64,000 nt of DNA, taken from assembly GCF_025252405.1 (NCBI RefSeq), contig NZ_CP104307.1:2418001-2482000 (forward strand). The letters are read 5' to 3'. A program made the translations under genes and the position numbers. The notes beneath the pieces are model-generated. The model saw only the letters and a list, made by a program, of their open reading frames with translations, had not been told where the DNA came from and made no database searches. Below are positions 17,867 to 26,188 of the stretch, one piece after another (the stretch's first letter is position 1; the number at the start of each line of letters is the position of its first letter). Source of the stretch: Flavobacterium sp. TR2 (GTDB taxonomy: Bacteria; Bacteroidota; Bacteroidia; Flavobacteriales; Flavobacteriaceae).

Positions 17867-18302
17867 GGAGGTTCAAAGGTTCAAAGGTTTAAGGGGCAAA
17901 GGTTTTCTGTAGAGACGCACTGCAGTGCGTCTAACGCAACGGTGATTTTTTTTTAAGGGACTAGGTTCTGAGGTTTTTACTCTCATTTTATGTCATTTCG
18001 ACGAAGGAGAAATCTTCGCAAGTAACTCCGTAAAGAGAGTCCAATCTTTGTCGAGCTTCTCGCGGAGATTTCTCCTTCGTCGAAATGACAAATGGTACGT
18101 GTTAATCTTTGCTAAAAAAACTTTGCGGCTTCGCGTCTTTGCGAGATTAAAAACAAAAAACTTTGCGACCTTCGCGTAATTCTTCGCGCTCTTTGCGGTA
18201 AAACCTTCCTCCAAAATTTCACACAAAAAACATTGAAATTTAAACTTCAAACAAAACTTTATTCCTTAATTTTGTAACCGCTAAAATAAAAATAGACAAA
18301 CT
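17867..18302. repeat. Intergenic repeat mosaic with two large palindromes
   Basis: No gene; an apparent minus-strand ORF here is repeat sequence. A perfect 20-bp palindrome (AGACGCACTGCAGTGCGTCT) is at 17913-17932. Perfect 25-bp inverted arms lie at 17991-18015 and 18066-18090, beginning TGTCATTTCGACGAAGG, with a 50-bp spacer. Between 18113 and 18200 there are three short degenerate repeats of the CTTTGCG(A/G)CTTCGCG type, also found near 11910 and 51080-51170. The -7 box of lpd closes the region. Confidence 0.7.
18267..18274 (+). promoter_or_regulatory. -7 box before lpdA
   Basis: TAATTTTG, exact TAnnTTTG match, 28 bp before the ATG at 18303. No good -33 TTG is seen at the usual distance. 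Confidence 0.45.
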
Positions 18303-19706
18303 ATGAGTTCATTTGACGTAGTCGTTATAGGTTCAGGTCCTGGTGGATATGTATCAGCAATTCGTTGCGCACAATTAGGTTTCAAAACTGCCATTGTAGA
18401 AAAATATAATTCATTAGGCGGTACTTGCCTTAACGTAGGTTGTATTCCTTCAAAAGCATTATTATCTTCTTCACATCATTATGCAGAAATTGCTCATTTT
18501 GCAGATCACGGAATCGAAGTTTCTGGTGATGTAAAGATCAATTTAGAGAAAATGATCGCGCGCAAGCAAGCCGTTGTAGATCAAACTGTAGGTGGAATCA
18601 ACTACCTAATGGATAAAAATAAAATTACTGTTTTCAATGGTTTAGGTTCTTTCGTAGATGCAACTCACATTGCTGTTGCAAAAGCTGACGGAACTTCAGA
18701 AACTATCGAAGCAAAATATACTGTAATTGCTACAGGTTCAAAACCATCTTCTTTACCGTTCATCAAAATTGATAAAGAAAGAATCATCACTTCTACTGAG
18801 GCTTTAGCTTTAAAAGAAGTTCCAAAACACTTAGTGATCATTGGTGGTGGTGTTATCGGAATCGAGCTTGGACAAGTTTACCTTCGTTTAGGAACTCAGG
18901 TTTCTGTGGTTGAATTCATGGACAGAATTATTCCAGGAATGGACGGAGCTCTTTCTAAAGAATTGACTAAAGTATTGAAAAAACAAGGAATGAAGTTCTA
19001 TGTTTCTCATAAAGTAAAATCAGTTGAAAGAAACGGCGATGCTGTTGTGGTTCAGGCTGAAAATGCAAAAGGAGAAACGATTACTCTTGAGGGAGATTAC
19101 TCATTGGTTTCTGTTGGTCGTCGTCCTTACACAGACGGATTAAACGCTGACAAAGCAGGAGTTAAAATTTCAGACAGAGGACAAGTTGAAGTAAATGATC
19201 ATTTACAAACTAGCACTCCAAATATCTATGCAATTGGTGACGTTGTTCGTGGAGCGATGCTGGCGCACAAAGCAGAGGAAGAAGGAGTAATGGTTGCTGA
19301 AATCTTAGCTGGTCAAAAACCTCATATCGATTACAATTTAATCCCGGGAGTAGTTTATACTTGGCCAGAAGTTGCTGCGGTTGGACAAACTGAAGAGCAA
19401 TTGAAAGCAGCTGGAGTAAAATACAAATCAGGAAGTTTCCCATTCAAAGCTTTAGGACGTGCTAGAGCAAGTGCTGACTTAGACGGATTTGTAAAAATCT
19501 TGGCTGATGAGAAAACTGATGAGGTTTTAGGAGTTCACATGATTGGTGCTCGTACAGCCGATTTAATTGCTGAGGCGGTTACTGCAATGGAATTCAAAGC
19601 TTCTGCTGAGGATATTTCAAGAATGAGCCATGCGCACCCGACTTTCGCAGAAGCGGTAAAAGAAGCAGCGTTGGCAGCAACTGAAAATAGAGCTTTACAC
19701 GTATAG
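18303..19706 (+). CDS. lpdA: Dihydrolipoyl dehydrogenase (E3)
   Basis: Flavoprotein that reoxidises dihydrolipoamide in 2-oxoacid dehydrogenase complexes and glycine cleavage. The FAD site VVVIGSGPGGYVSA is at residues 6-19. The redox disulfide is Cys42/Cys47 in GGTCLNVGCIPSKAL. The NAD site is IIGGGVIGIELG, and the C-terminal catalytic His-Glu pair is in HAHPTFAEAVKEA. Length of 467 residues is normal. It is not next to E1/E2 genes here, which is common in flavobacteria. A terminator follows. Confidence 0.96.
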   Translation: MSSFDVVVIGSGPGGYVSAIRCAQLGFKTAIVEKYNSLGGTCLNVGCIPSKALLSSSHHYAEIAHFADHGIEVSGDVKINLEKMIARKQAVVDQTVGGINYLMDKNKITVFNGLGSFVDATHIAVAKADGTSETIEAKYTVIATGSKPSSLPFIKIDKERIITSTEALALKEVPKHLVIIGGGVIGIELGQVYLRLGTQVSVVEFMDRIIPGMDGALSKELTKVLKKQGMKFYVSHKVKSVERNGDAVVVQAENAKGETITLEGDYSLVSVGRRPYTDGLNADKAGVKISDRGQVEVNDHLQTSTPNIYAIGDVVRGAMLAHKAEEEGVMVAEILAGQKPHIDYNLIPGVVYTWPEVAAVGQTEEQLKAAGVKYKSGSFPFKALGRARASADLDGFVKILADEKTDEVLGVHMIGARTADLIAEAVTAMEFKASAEDISRMSHAHPTFAEAVKEAALAATENRALHV

Positions 19707-19729
19707 TTTTTACGTTAAATGATATTGGT

Positions 19730-19753
19730 AAACCGTCGGAGTGATTCGACGGT
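19730..19753 (+). terminator. Terminator of lpdA
   Basis: Arms AACCGTCGGA and TTCGACGGTT with one mismatch and a GTGA loop, followed by seven T. Confidence 0.75.
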
Positions 19754-19763
19754 TTTTTTATGC

Positions 19764-19795
19764 TTTGTATAATATAATAATCAAAAATAATTTTG
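19764..19795 (+). promoter_or_regulatory. Promoter of the lipocalin gene
   Basis: TTTG at 19764-19767 and TAATTTTG at 19788-19795 are separated by 20 bp, close to the full Bacteroidota consensus. The leader of about 50 nt holds an inverted repeat (CTATCTTT at 19820-19827, AAAGATAG at 19839-19846) ending four bases before the ATG. Confidence 0.7.
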
Positions 19796-19850
19796 TAAAT
19801 TAGATGTATGTTTCAGATGCTATCTTTATGATAATTAAAAAGATAGTATT

Positions 19851-20393
19851 ATGAAAACAAAATATATAGTTCCAGTTTTGATTGGAGCAGGAATCGGAAT
19901 CGCGTTATACTCATGCGGAGGCGGAATTCCAACAAATGCAAAAGCTGTAACAAACTTTGACAGCGCAAAATATCTCGGAAAGTGGTACGAAATTGCCAGA
20001 TTGGATTATAAATGGGAAAGAGATCTAGACAATGTAACTGCCGAGTATTCTTTAAACGAAGATAAAACTATAAAAGTCGATAATAAGGGCTATAATGTCA
20101 AAAAAGACAAATGGGAACAAAGTGTCGGGAAAGCTAGATTTGTCAAAAAAGACAACATTGGTATGCTAAAAGTCTCATTTTTTGGTCCTTTTTATTCTGG
20201 TTACAATGTCGTAGCAATCGATCCTGATTACAAATACGCACTTGTAGCTGGAGAAAGTTTAAAATATATGTGGATACTTTCTAGAGAAAAAACAATTCCG
20301 GAAAGTATAAAAGCAGATTTTCTTATCAAGGCTCAGGAAATTGGATATAATGTAACCGATTTGGTCTGGGTTAAACATGAGAGAACAAATTAA
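19851..20393 (+). CDS. blc: Bacterial lipocalin lipoprotein (Blc-like)
   Basis: A 180-residue lipid-anchored lipocalin. The lipobox LYSC puts the modified cysteine at residue 22. The lipocalin signature YLGKWYEIARLDYKWERDLDNV follows at about residues 43-64, and the third motif appears as WILSREKTIP. Blc proteins bind fatty acids or lysophospholipids at the outer membrane and are often made under stress. The gene is monocistronic, with a clear promoter and terminator. A leader hairpin close to the start codon could influence translation. Confidence 0.9.
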   Translation: MKTKYIVPVLIGAGIGIALYSCGGGIPTNAKAVTNFDSAKYLGKWYEIARLDYKWERDLDNVTAEYSLNEDKTIKVDNKGYNVKKDKWEQSVGKARFVKKDNIGMLKVSFFGPFYSGYNVVAIDPDYKYALVAGESLKYMWILSREKTIPESIKADFLIKAQEIGYNVTDLVWVKHERTN

Positions 20394-20396
20394 AAT

Positions 20397-20429
20397 AAAA
20401 AGCCCGTCATATCGTCTGACGGGCTTTTT
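20397..20429 (+). terminator. Terminator of blc
   Basis: Perfect stem with arms AAAAAGCCCGTCA and TGACGGGCTTTTT, loop of seven bases. It can also serve the convergent DoxX gene. Confidence 0.88.
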
Positions 20430-20449
20430 GTTCTTTTTTGAAAATAATT

Positions 20450-20824
20450 TTATGCTGTAAAAACACTTTTATAATTATCCCAGTATCTGTAAATCAAGAA
20501 AAGGTTTCCTATAAAAAGAAGCGCTGCAATAGGCAGGCCATCTGGAGTTAGGAAATAATTGATAAACAAAATATTTACCGTAATGGGTAAGATCAAGATG
20601 TTTGCTAGCGTTACGTAACGCCCAGTTACAAATGCAATTCCGCACAATAACTCGATAGATTTTGCCAGTGGCATTAAATACGTGGAAGCCATTAAACCTA
20701 CGTTAAAAGCCTTAAAGTTTCCCGTAGTTTCTGGTTCGGGCATGAGATGGAAAAAATAACTGATAGAGGCAAACAGCAGCAAAAGGCCAATTAAAACGCG
20801 GACAATAATTGTGGCAATTTTCAT
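20450..20824 (-). CDS. DoxX-like small membrane protein
   Basis: A 124-residue protein with four hydrophobic segments. The pattern, with IVRVLIGLLLLFASISYFFH at the start, KSIELLCGIAFVTGRY in the middle and NLFLIYRYWDNY at the end, fits the DoxX/DoxD-like family of four-helix membrane proteins. Their biochemical role is mostly unknown; some act with thiol or quinone chemistry. It is convergent with the lipocalin gene and shares its terminator. About 300 bp of AT-rich DNA without visible features lies upstream. Confidence 0.8.
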   Translation of the reverse strand: MKIATIIVRVLIGLLLLFASISYFFHLMPEPETTGNFKAFNVGLMASTYLMPLAKSIELLCGIAFVTGRYVTLANILILPITVNILFINYFLTPDGLPIAALLFIGNLFLIYRYWDNYKSVFTA

Positions 20825-21095
20825 AATACTTAGGATTTTTTAAGGTTAAAAAACATAATTAAGTTATTGGAAAAGAAACAATCTATAAGCTTAAATTAGA
20901 ATCGCAAATTGTTTTTTTTGAGGTTCTTTTTTAAGGATCTTACAATTAAATTAACGCTCTTTTGGGATTAATCTAATTGTATATCAAATATAACGAATTT
21001 TTTCTTATAAAATGAACGTCTTTTTAACAGTTTTGCAATGCAATTCGAATCATTTGATTATTTTTTTGTTTTCTATTAATGAAAGAATTTTGTCG

Positions 21096-21103
21096 TAATT
21101 TTG
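21096..21103 (+). promoter_or_regulatory. -7 box before pabB
   Basis: TAATTTTG, exact TAnnTTTG match, 20 bp before the TTG start at 21123. This supports the TTG start, as no ATG lies nearby in frame. Confidence 0.45.
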
Positions 21104-21122
21104 ACCTTTAAAATTACCATTT

Positions 21123-22421
21123 TTGAGAGTTTCCATTCATAAAAATATTGCCAATCCGAAACTGTTTAAAGAACAGCTTTTAAGTTGGGCGCAGCAATTT
21201 CGCGAAGTCGTTTTTTTAGACAGTAATTCTTATCCGCAGCAGTATTCTAGTTTTGACTGCATTTTGGCAGTTGATGCTTTTACTTCTTTAAAAACAGATT
21301 ATTACAATGCTTTTGAAGATTTAAAACAATATCAGCAAAACACAAAAGACTGGCTTTTTGGATATCTTTCTTATGATTTGAAGAATGATATTGAGCGCCT
21401 TCAATCGAATAATTTTGATGGTTTGAATTTTCCGGATTTATTTTTCTTTCAGCCTAAAAAAGTTTTTATTCTGAAAGGAAATGAACTCGAAATTCAGTAT
21501 TTAATGCTTTGCGATGACGAGTTTGAAGAAGATTTTGAAGAAATAATAAAAACTCAAAGTGAAATATTTGTCACACTGAGCGGTCCCGAGGCTTCGGGAG
21601 AAGTGAAGCAGCGCATTTCTAAAGAATTATACATTCACAAAGTGAATCAACTGCTTCATCATATTCGTATTGGCGATATGTACGAGGCAAATTTCTGTAT
21701 GGAATTTTATGCTGAAGAAGCCGTTATAAATCCGCTAGAAAAGTTTCAGAAGCTAAATGAAATTTCGCAAGCGCCATTTTCGGTTTTTTTCAAAAATTAC
21801 AAAAATTACTTGCTTTCAGCTTCTCCAGAGCGTTATTTGAAAAAGGAAGGAGAAAAAATCATTTCACAGCCCATTAAAGGAACTTCAAAACGTTTTAGTG
21901 ATGTTGTTGAAGACGAAAAATCAAAATCAGTTTTAGCGTCAGATGCCAAAGAGCGAGCTGAAAATATCATGATAACCGATTTGGTCAGAAATGATTTATC
22001 GCATACAGCGCAAAAAGGCTCAGTTGAGGTTGAAGAACTTTGCGGCATTTATTCGTTTCTGCAGGTGCATCAGATGATTTCGACAATAACTTCAAAATTA
22101 GATTCTAAATTTTCTCCAGTAGACGTTTTGAAAACAACTTTTCCTATGGGAAGCATGACTGGTGCACCAAAAATATCGGTAATGGAAATTGTTGAAAATC
22201 TAGAAGAAACCAAAAGAGGTTTGTACAGCGGTGCAATAGGATATTTTACACCTGAAGGCGATTTTGATTTCAATGTCGTAATCAGAAGTATTTTGTACAA
22301 TCAGGAAAATAAGTATGTTTCTTTTTCAGTTGGGAGTGCCATAACATCGCTTTCAGTTCCTGAAAAAGAATATGAAGAATGTCTGCTGAAAGCAAAAGCA
22401 ATGCACGAAGTTTTGCGATGA
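21123..22421 (+). CDS. pabB: Aminodeoxychorismate synthase component I
   Basis: A 432-residue chorismate-binding enzyme that makes 4-amino-4-deoxychorismate for folate synthesis, using ammonia from a glutaminase partner. The C-terminal two thirds shows the family motifs SASPERYLKKEG, QPIKGTSKR, ERAENIMITDLVRNDL, TTFPMGSMTGAPK and GLYSGAIGYF. The PIKGTSKR sequence points to PabB rather than anthranilate synthase TrpE. The start is a TTG, because the first in-frame ATG is well over 100 codons in. The gene is followed by a repeat element and then tilS. No glutaminase (pabA) or lyase (pabC) gene is adjacent. Confidence 0.9.
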   Translation: MRVSIHKNIANPKLFKEQLLSWAQQFREVVFLDSNSYPQQYSSFDCILAVDAFTSLKTDYYNAFEDLKQYQQNTKDWLFGYLSYDLKNDIERLQSNNFDGLNFPDLFFFQPKKVFILKGNELEIQYLMLCDDEFEEDFEEIIKTQSEIFVTLSGPEASGEVKQRISKELYIHKVNQLLHHIRIGDMYEANFCMEFYAEEAVINPLEKFQKLNEISQAPFSVFFKNYKNYLLSASPERYLKKEGEKIISQPIKGTSKRFSDVVEDEKSKSVLASDAKERAENIMITDLVRNDLSHTAQKGSVEVEELCGIYSFLQVHQMISTITSKLDSKFSPVDVLKTTFPMGSMTGAPKISVMEIVENLEETKRGLYSGAIGYFTPEGDFDFNVVIRSILYNQENKYVSFSVGSAITSLSVPEKEYEECLLKAKAMHEVLR

Positions 22422-22437
22422 TTTTTTTTTTTTTTTA

Positions 22438-22526
22438 GCCACGAATTCACGAATTATTTATGCCCGCGCTGTATTAAAATAAATTCGTGAATTGCTTCTC
22501 CTGTTCACTGTCGCTCGAGTCGTGGC
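22438..22526. repeat. CACGAATTC-family element, compact copy
   Basis: Starts GCCACGAATTCACGAATTA and ends CGCTCGAGTCGTGGC, enclosing only 89 bp. It has both conserved ends and the CTGTTCACTGTCGCTCGAG core. It lies between pabB and tilS. Confidence 0.75.
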
Positions 22527-22592
22527 GGAAAAAACTCTATGCTTAACATTTCATTTAAAAATAGATCAAATTTAATTTTTTACTTTTATCAG

Positions 22593-23903
22593 ATGTTTTC
22601 AAAATTTCAAAATCATATCGTTTCAAGATTTCCCTTTTTAGCCGAAAAAAAACTTTTTCTGGCTGTAAGCGGTGGGCTAGACAGTATGGTTTTGCTGCAT
22701 CTATTGAATCAATTGCCTTATGAAATTGCAGTTTTGCATTGTAATTTTCAGCTTCGAGGAATGGAAAGTTTTGGAGATCAAGAGTTTATTCAGGATTATT
22801 GCAGTCAAAATAATATTCCAATTTTTACGACTCATTTTGATACAGAAGCTTTCGCGAAAGATTACAAGCTTTCTACACAAGTTGCGGCGAGAGAATTGCG
22901 TTACAGCTGGTTTTATGAGCTTTTGGAAAAGGAAAATTTCGATTATATTCTGACTGCTCATCATGCTGACGATAATCTGGAAACTTTTATTATCAACTTA
23001 ACTCGCGGAACTGGATTAGAAGGTTTGACTGGAATTCCAGAACAAAACGATAAAATTATTCGTCCTCTACTGCCTTTTTCGAGAGAAGAAATCTTGAAAT
23101 ATGCAGAAGAAAATAATATCGAATGGAGGGAAGACAGCAGTAATGCTTCGACTAAATATCTCAGAAATAAGATTCGCCATAATTTGGTGCCGGTTTTAAA
23201 AGAAATCAATCCGAATTTTTTGGATGCTTTTCAGAAAACGCAATCTTTTCTTCAAGAATCAAAAGAAATGGTAGAAGATGCCTCGATTATTGTTTATCAG
23301 CAGGTGGCAAAAGAAGAAGGCGATGATATACATTTCGATTTAAATCAGCTAAAAAAACTTCCGAATTATAAATCGTATCTCTATCAATGGCTGAAAGAAT
23401 TTGGTTTTTCTGCCTGGAATGATATTTATGATTTGGTTGAAGGGCAGTCTGGGAAACAAGTTCTTTCAGAGGAATTTAGATTATTGAAAAATAGAGAAAC
23501 ACTTATTTTGAGTCCGTTTTCTGAAACGTCAGAAAAAGACGAATATGAAATTGGTGAAAACGATACAGACGTTAATTTTCCCTTAAAAATGAGCCTTTGT
23601 AACGTAGGTCACACAACATTCGGTTCAAATAAAGTTATATTTGTTGATTCCGATAAAATCCGTTACCCCCTGATATTGCGTAAATGGAAAGAAGGAGATG
23701 TTTTTCAGCCGTTTGGTATGAATGGAAAATCAAAAAAAGTAAGCAAACTTTTTAAAGACGAAAAACTATCCTTGATCGAAAAAGAAAAGACCTGGATTTT
23801 GTGCTCAGATGATCAAATTGTCTGGGTAATCGGAATGAGACAGGATGAACGTTTTAAAATAGAAAATGCCACAAATAAAATACTTAAAATAGAATTACTA
23901 TAA
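22593..23903 (+). CDS. tilS: tRNA(Ile)-lysidine synthetase
   Basis: Essential enzyme that modifies the wobble C of the AUA-reading tRNA-Ile to lysidine using ATP and lysine. The PP-loop SGGLDS is at residues 26-31, followed by AVLHCNFQLRG, TAHHADDNLETF and the loop RNKIRHNLVP. The C-terminal substrate-binding domain includes LRKWKEGDVFQPFGM and KKVSKLFKDEKLS. I chose the ATG at 22593; an upstream in-frame ATG adds eighteen residues of no family similarity and lies next to the repeat. The stop overlaps the dsbD ATG in TAATG, so the two are translationally coupled. Confidence 0.93.
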   Translation: MFSKFQNHIVSRFPFLAEKKLFLAVSGGLDSMVLLHLLNQLPYEIAVLHCNFQLRGMESFGDQEFIQDYCSQNNIPIFTTHFDTEAFAKDYKLSTQVAARELRYSWFYELLEKENFDYILTAHHADDNLETFIINLTRGTGLEGLTGIPEQNDKIIRPLLPFSREEILKYAEENNIEWREDSSNASTKYLRNKIRHNLVPVLKEINPNFLDAFQKTQSFLQESKEMVEDASIIVYQQVAKEEGDDIHFDLNQLKKLPNYKSYLYQWLKEFGFSAWNDIYDLVEGQSGKQVLSEEFRLLKNRETLILSPFSETSEKDEYEIGENDTDVNFPLKMSLCNVGHTTFGSNKVIFVDSDKIRYPLILRKWKEGDVFQPFGMNGKSKKVSKLFKDEKLSLIEKEKTWILCSDDQIVWVIGMRQDERFKIENATNKILKIELL

Positions 23904-25984
23904 TGAACTTTACACAAGCCCATCAGTCGATAACTTCGAAAAGTATCTGGAATAAAATAACTGTTTTTCTGCTCTTTTTCTTTTTTGCCCTAACAAGCAA
24001 AGCTCAGATTTTGGAGCCTGTAAAATGGACTTCTAAAATGGAGAAGAAAGGAGATAAGGTTATTTTAATTTTTGATGGAACAATCGAAAAAGACTGGCAT
24101 ATGTACTCGCAGTTTACACCAGACGGCGGTCCGCTTGCTTTGGAGATTTCGTTTAAAAATCAAAAAGGAAATTACGAGTTAATCGGAAAAGCAAAAGAAG
24201 GTAAAACAAGAACCGCTTTTAATGATGTTTTTGGTGTAGATGAGACTTTCTTTGAAGGCAAAGCGCATATTGAACAAGAGATAAAAATCATTAACCCAAA
24301 TTTAAAAACGGTTGATGTAGATTTTGATTTTCAGGTTTGTAAAGAAGTTTGCATCAATTCTAGCAAGAAATTCTCGATTGCTGTTCCTTCAACTTTTAAA
24401 ATGGATGAAGTTCCAGTCGTAGCTGAAGCTAAACTAGATGAAACAAAAGTAGCCGGTTTGGCGGTTGATACTGTCAAAAAAGAAGAAGCTGCTCAGCCGA
24501 AGGTAGAGAAAACAGCTGGAAGTGCTGCGGCAGAAATTCCCGCGCCAGCGCCTTCGAGAAGTTTGTGGTCTATCTTTTTTATTGCCTTTTTATCAGGATT
24601 TGCAGCCTTGTTGACGCCTTGCGTTTTCCCAATGATCCCAATGACGGTAAGTTTTTTTACCAAACAAAGCAAAAGCCGTGCAAAAGGAATTAGAAACGCT
24701 ATTATTTACGGGTTTTCAATCATAGCAATTTATGTGATTTTAGGTCTTATTGTAACTAAAATATTTGGTGCGGATGCTTTGAATGCATTGTCTACAGACG
24801 TTTGGTTTAACTTGATTTTCTTTGTGATTTTGGTCATTTTTGCCACTTCATTTTTAGGTGCTTTCGAAATCATGCTTCCGAACTCATGGGCAAACAAAGC
24901 TGATCAGCAGGCAGATAAAGGCGGATTAATTGGAATATTGTTCATGGCTTTAGCTTTGGCAATCGTATCGTTTTCTTGTACAGGACCAATTGTGGGAACC
25001 TTATTGGTTGAAGCGGCTTCAAACGGAGGAATAGCTCCGATTGTTGGAATGTTAGGATTCTCATTGGCATTAGCGCTTCCATTTATGTTATTTGCCATGT
25101 TTCCAGGATGGTTAAATTCATTGCCAAAATCTGGAGGATGGCTAAACACTGTAAAAGTTGTTTTAGGGTTTTTAGAACTTGCTTTGGCATTCAAATTTTT
25201 ATCAAATGCAGATTTGGTTTTACAATTGCATTTTTTAGAAAGAGAAGTATTTATCGCAATTTGGATTGCTATTTTTGGAGCTTTGACTTTATATTTATTC
25301 GGAAAAATTACGCTGCCGCATGATAGTCCAACCAATCATATTTCTGTAGGAAGACTGTATTTAGGATTGCTGACATTTGTATTTACAATGTATTTGATTC
25401 CTGGACTTTGGGGAGCTCCTTTAAAACTAATCAGTGCATTCCCACCGCCGCCTCAGTATAGCGAAAGTCCGTTTGGAGTAGGAGGTTCAGGAAATGGAGC
25501 GGTTTCTGCAGAATCTATAAAAGGGATGCCGCAAGGAGCTGAATTAGGTCCGCATGGAATTATGGTTTTCCATGATTACGAAGATGGATTAGCATATGCA
25601 AAAGAAATCAATAAGCCAATTATGCTTGATTTTACGGGCTATGCGTGCGTGAATTGCAGAAAAATGGAAAATAACGTTTGGTCAGATCCTTCAGTTTTGC
25701 CAATCCTTAAAAATGATGTGGTTTTGATTTCTCTTTATGTAGATGATAAACGTGAATTGCCGAAAGAAGAGCAATTTACAACTGAAGCAGGAGACAAAAT
25801 CATTACAGTTGGAGACAAATGGACCGATTTTATGATTTCTAAATATAAAACCAATACGCAGCCGCTGTATGTGATTACCGATTTGGAAGGAAATAATTTG
25901 AATAGCACAAAGCCGACAATCAGTTATGTGAGTACAGAAGAATATCTGCAATGGCTAAAAGAAGGAATTTCTAATTTTAAATAA
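23903..25984 (+). CDS. dsbD: Thiol:disulfide interchange protein DsbD
   Basis: Carries electrons from cytoplasmic thioredoxin across the inner membrane to periplasmic disulfide-reducing partners. Domains in order: signal peptide (about 1-34), N-terminal periplasmic alpha domain with the cysteine pair in QVCKEVCINSSK, an eight-helix membrane domain (about 220-510) with the active cysteines in LLTPCVFPMIP and VSFSCTGPIVG, and a C-terminal thioredoxin domain with CVNC in FTGYACVNCRKME (about 582-585). Length of 693 residues is full. It overlaps the tilS stop by one base. A terminator follows at 26045. Confidence 0.95.
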   Translation: MNFTQAHQSITSKSIWNKITVFLLFFFFALTSKAQILEPVKWTSKMEKKGDKVILIFDGTIEKDWHMYSQFTPDGGPLALEISFKNQKGNYELIGKAKEGKTRTAFNDVFGVDETFFEGKAHIEQEIKIINPNLKTVDVDFDFQVCKEVCINSSKKFSIAVPSTFKMDEVPVVAEAKLDETKVAGLAVDTVKKEEAAQPKVEKTAGSAAAEIPAPAPSRSLWSIFFIAFLSGFAALLTPCVFPMIPMTVSFFTKQSKSRAKGIRNAIIYGFSIIAIYVILGLIVTKIFGADALNALSTDVWFNLIFFVILVIFATSFLGAFEIMLPNSWANKADQQADKGGLIGILFMALALAIVSFSCTGPIVGTLLVEAASNGGIAPIVGMLGFSLALALPFMLFAMFPGWLNSLPKSGGWLNTVKVVLGFLELALAFKFLSNADLVLQLHFLEREVFIAIWIAIFGALTLYLFGKITLPHDSPTNHISVGRLYLGLLTFVFTMYLIPGLWGAPLKLISAFPPPPQYSESPFGVGGSGNGAVSAESIKGMPQGAELGPHGIMVFHDYEDGLAYAKEINKPIMLDFTGYACVNCRKMENNVWSDPSVLPILKNDVVLISLYVDDKRELPKEEQFTTEAGDKIITVGDKWTDFMISKYKTNTQPLYVITDLEGNNLNSTKPTISYVSTEEYLQWLKEGISNFK

Positions 25985-26044
25985 GATTCATAGCTTTAGA
26001 AGCTAAAAATAAATATTTTCTTGGGGTTGAAATTAATTCAAACG

Positions 26045-26076
26045 AAAGCGTTCTAATTTATTAGAGCGCTTTTTTA
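26045..26076 (+). terminator. Terminator of dsbD
   Basis: Arms AAAGCGTTCTAAT and ATTAGAGCGCTTT form a 13-bp stem with one G-U pair, followed by T residues. Confidence 0.8.
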
Positions 26077-26124
26077 TTATCTGGGTGTAATGGAATGGAT
26101 TGAAGATAAAATGATTCCAAACAA

Positions 26125-26157
26125 AAAGCACTCTAAGTCAAATTTAGAGTGCTTTTC
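26125..26157 (-). terminator. Terminator of the ammonium transporter gene
   Basis: Perfect 13-bp stem, arms AAAAGCACTCTAA and TTAGAGTGCTTTT, with a 7-nt loop. It works in both directions by sequence. Confidence 0.82.
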
Positions 26158-26188
26158 TATTTATCAAGCGAAAGTGAAAATTAATTTC

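Noticed and set aside
17993..18250. 85-codon minus-strand ORF
   Set aside because: It covers the 25-bp inverted repeats and CTTCGCG blocks; its peptide is made of repeat translation (NYAKVAKFF, RRRRNL).
25108..25323. ORF inside dsbD on the same strand
   Set aside because: Entirely inside the verified dsbD frame and without any family resemblance.
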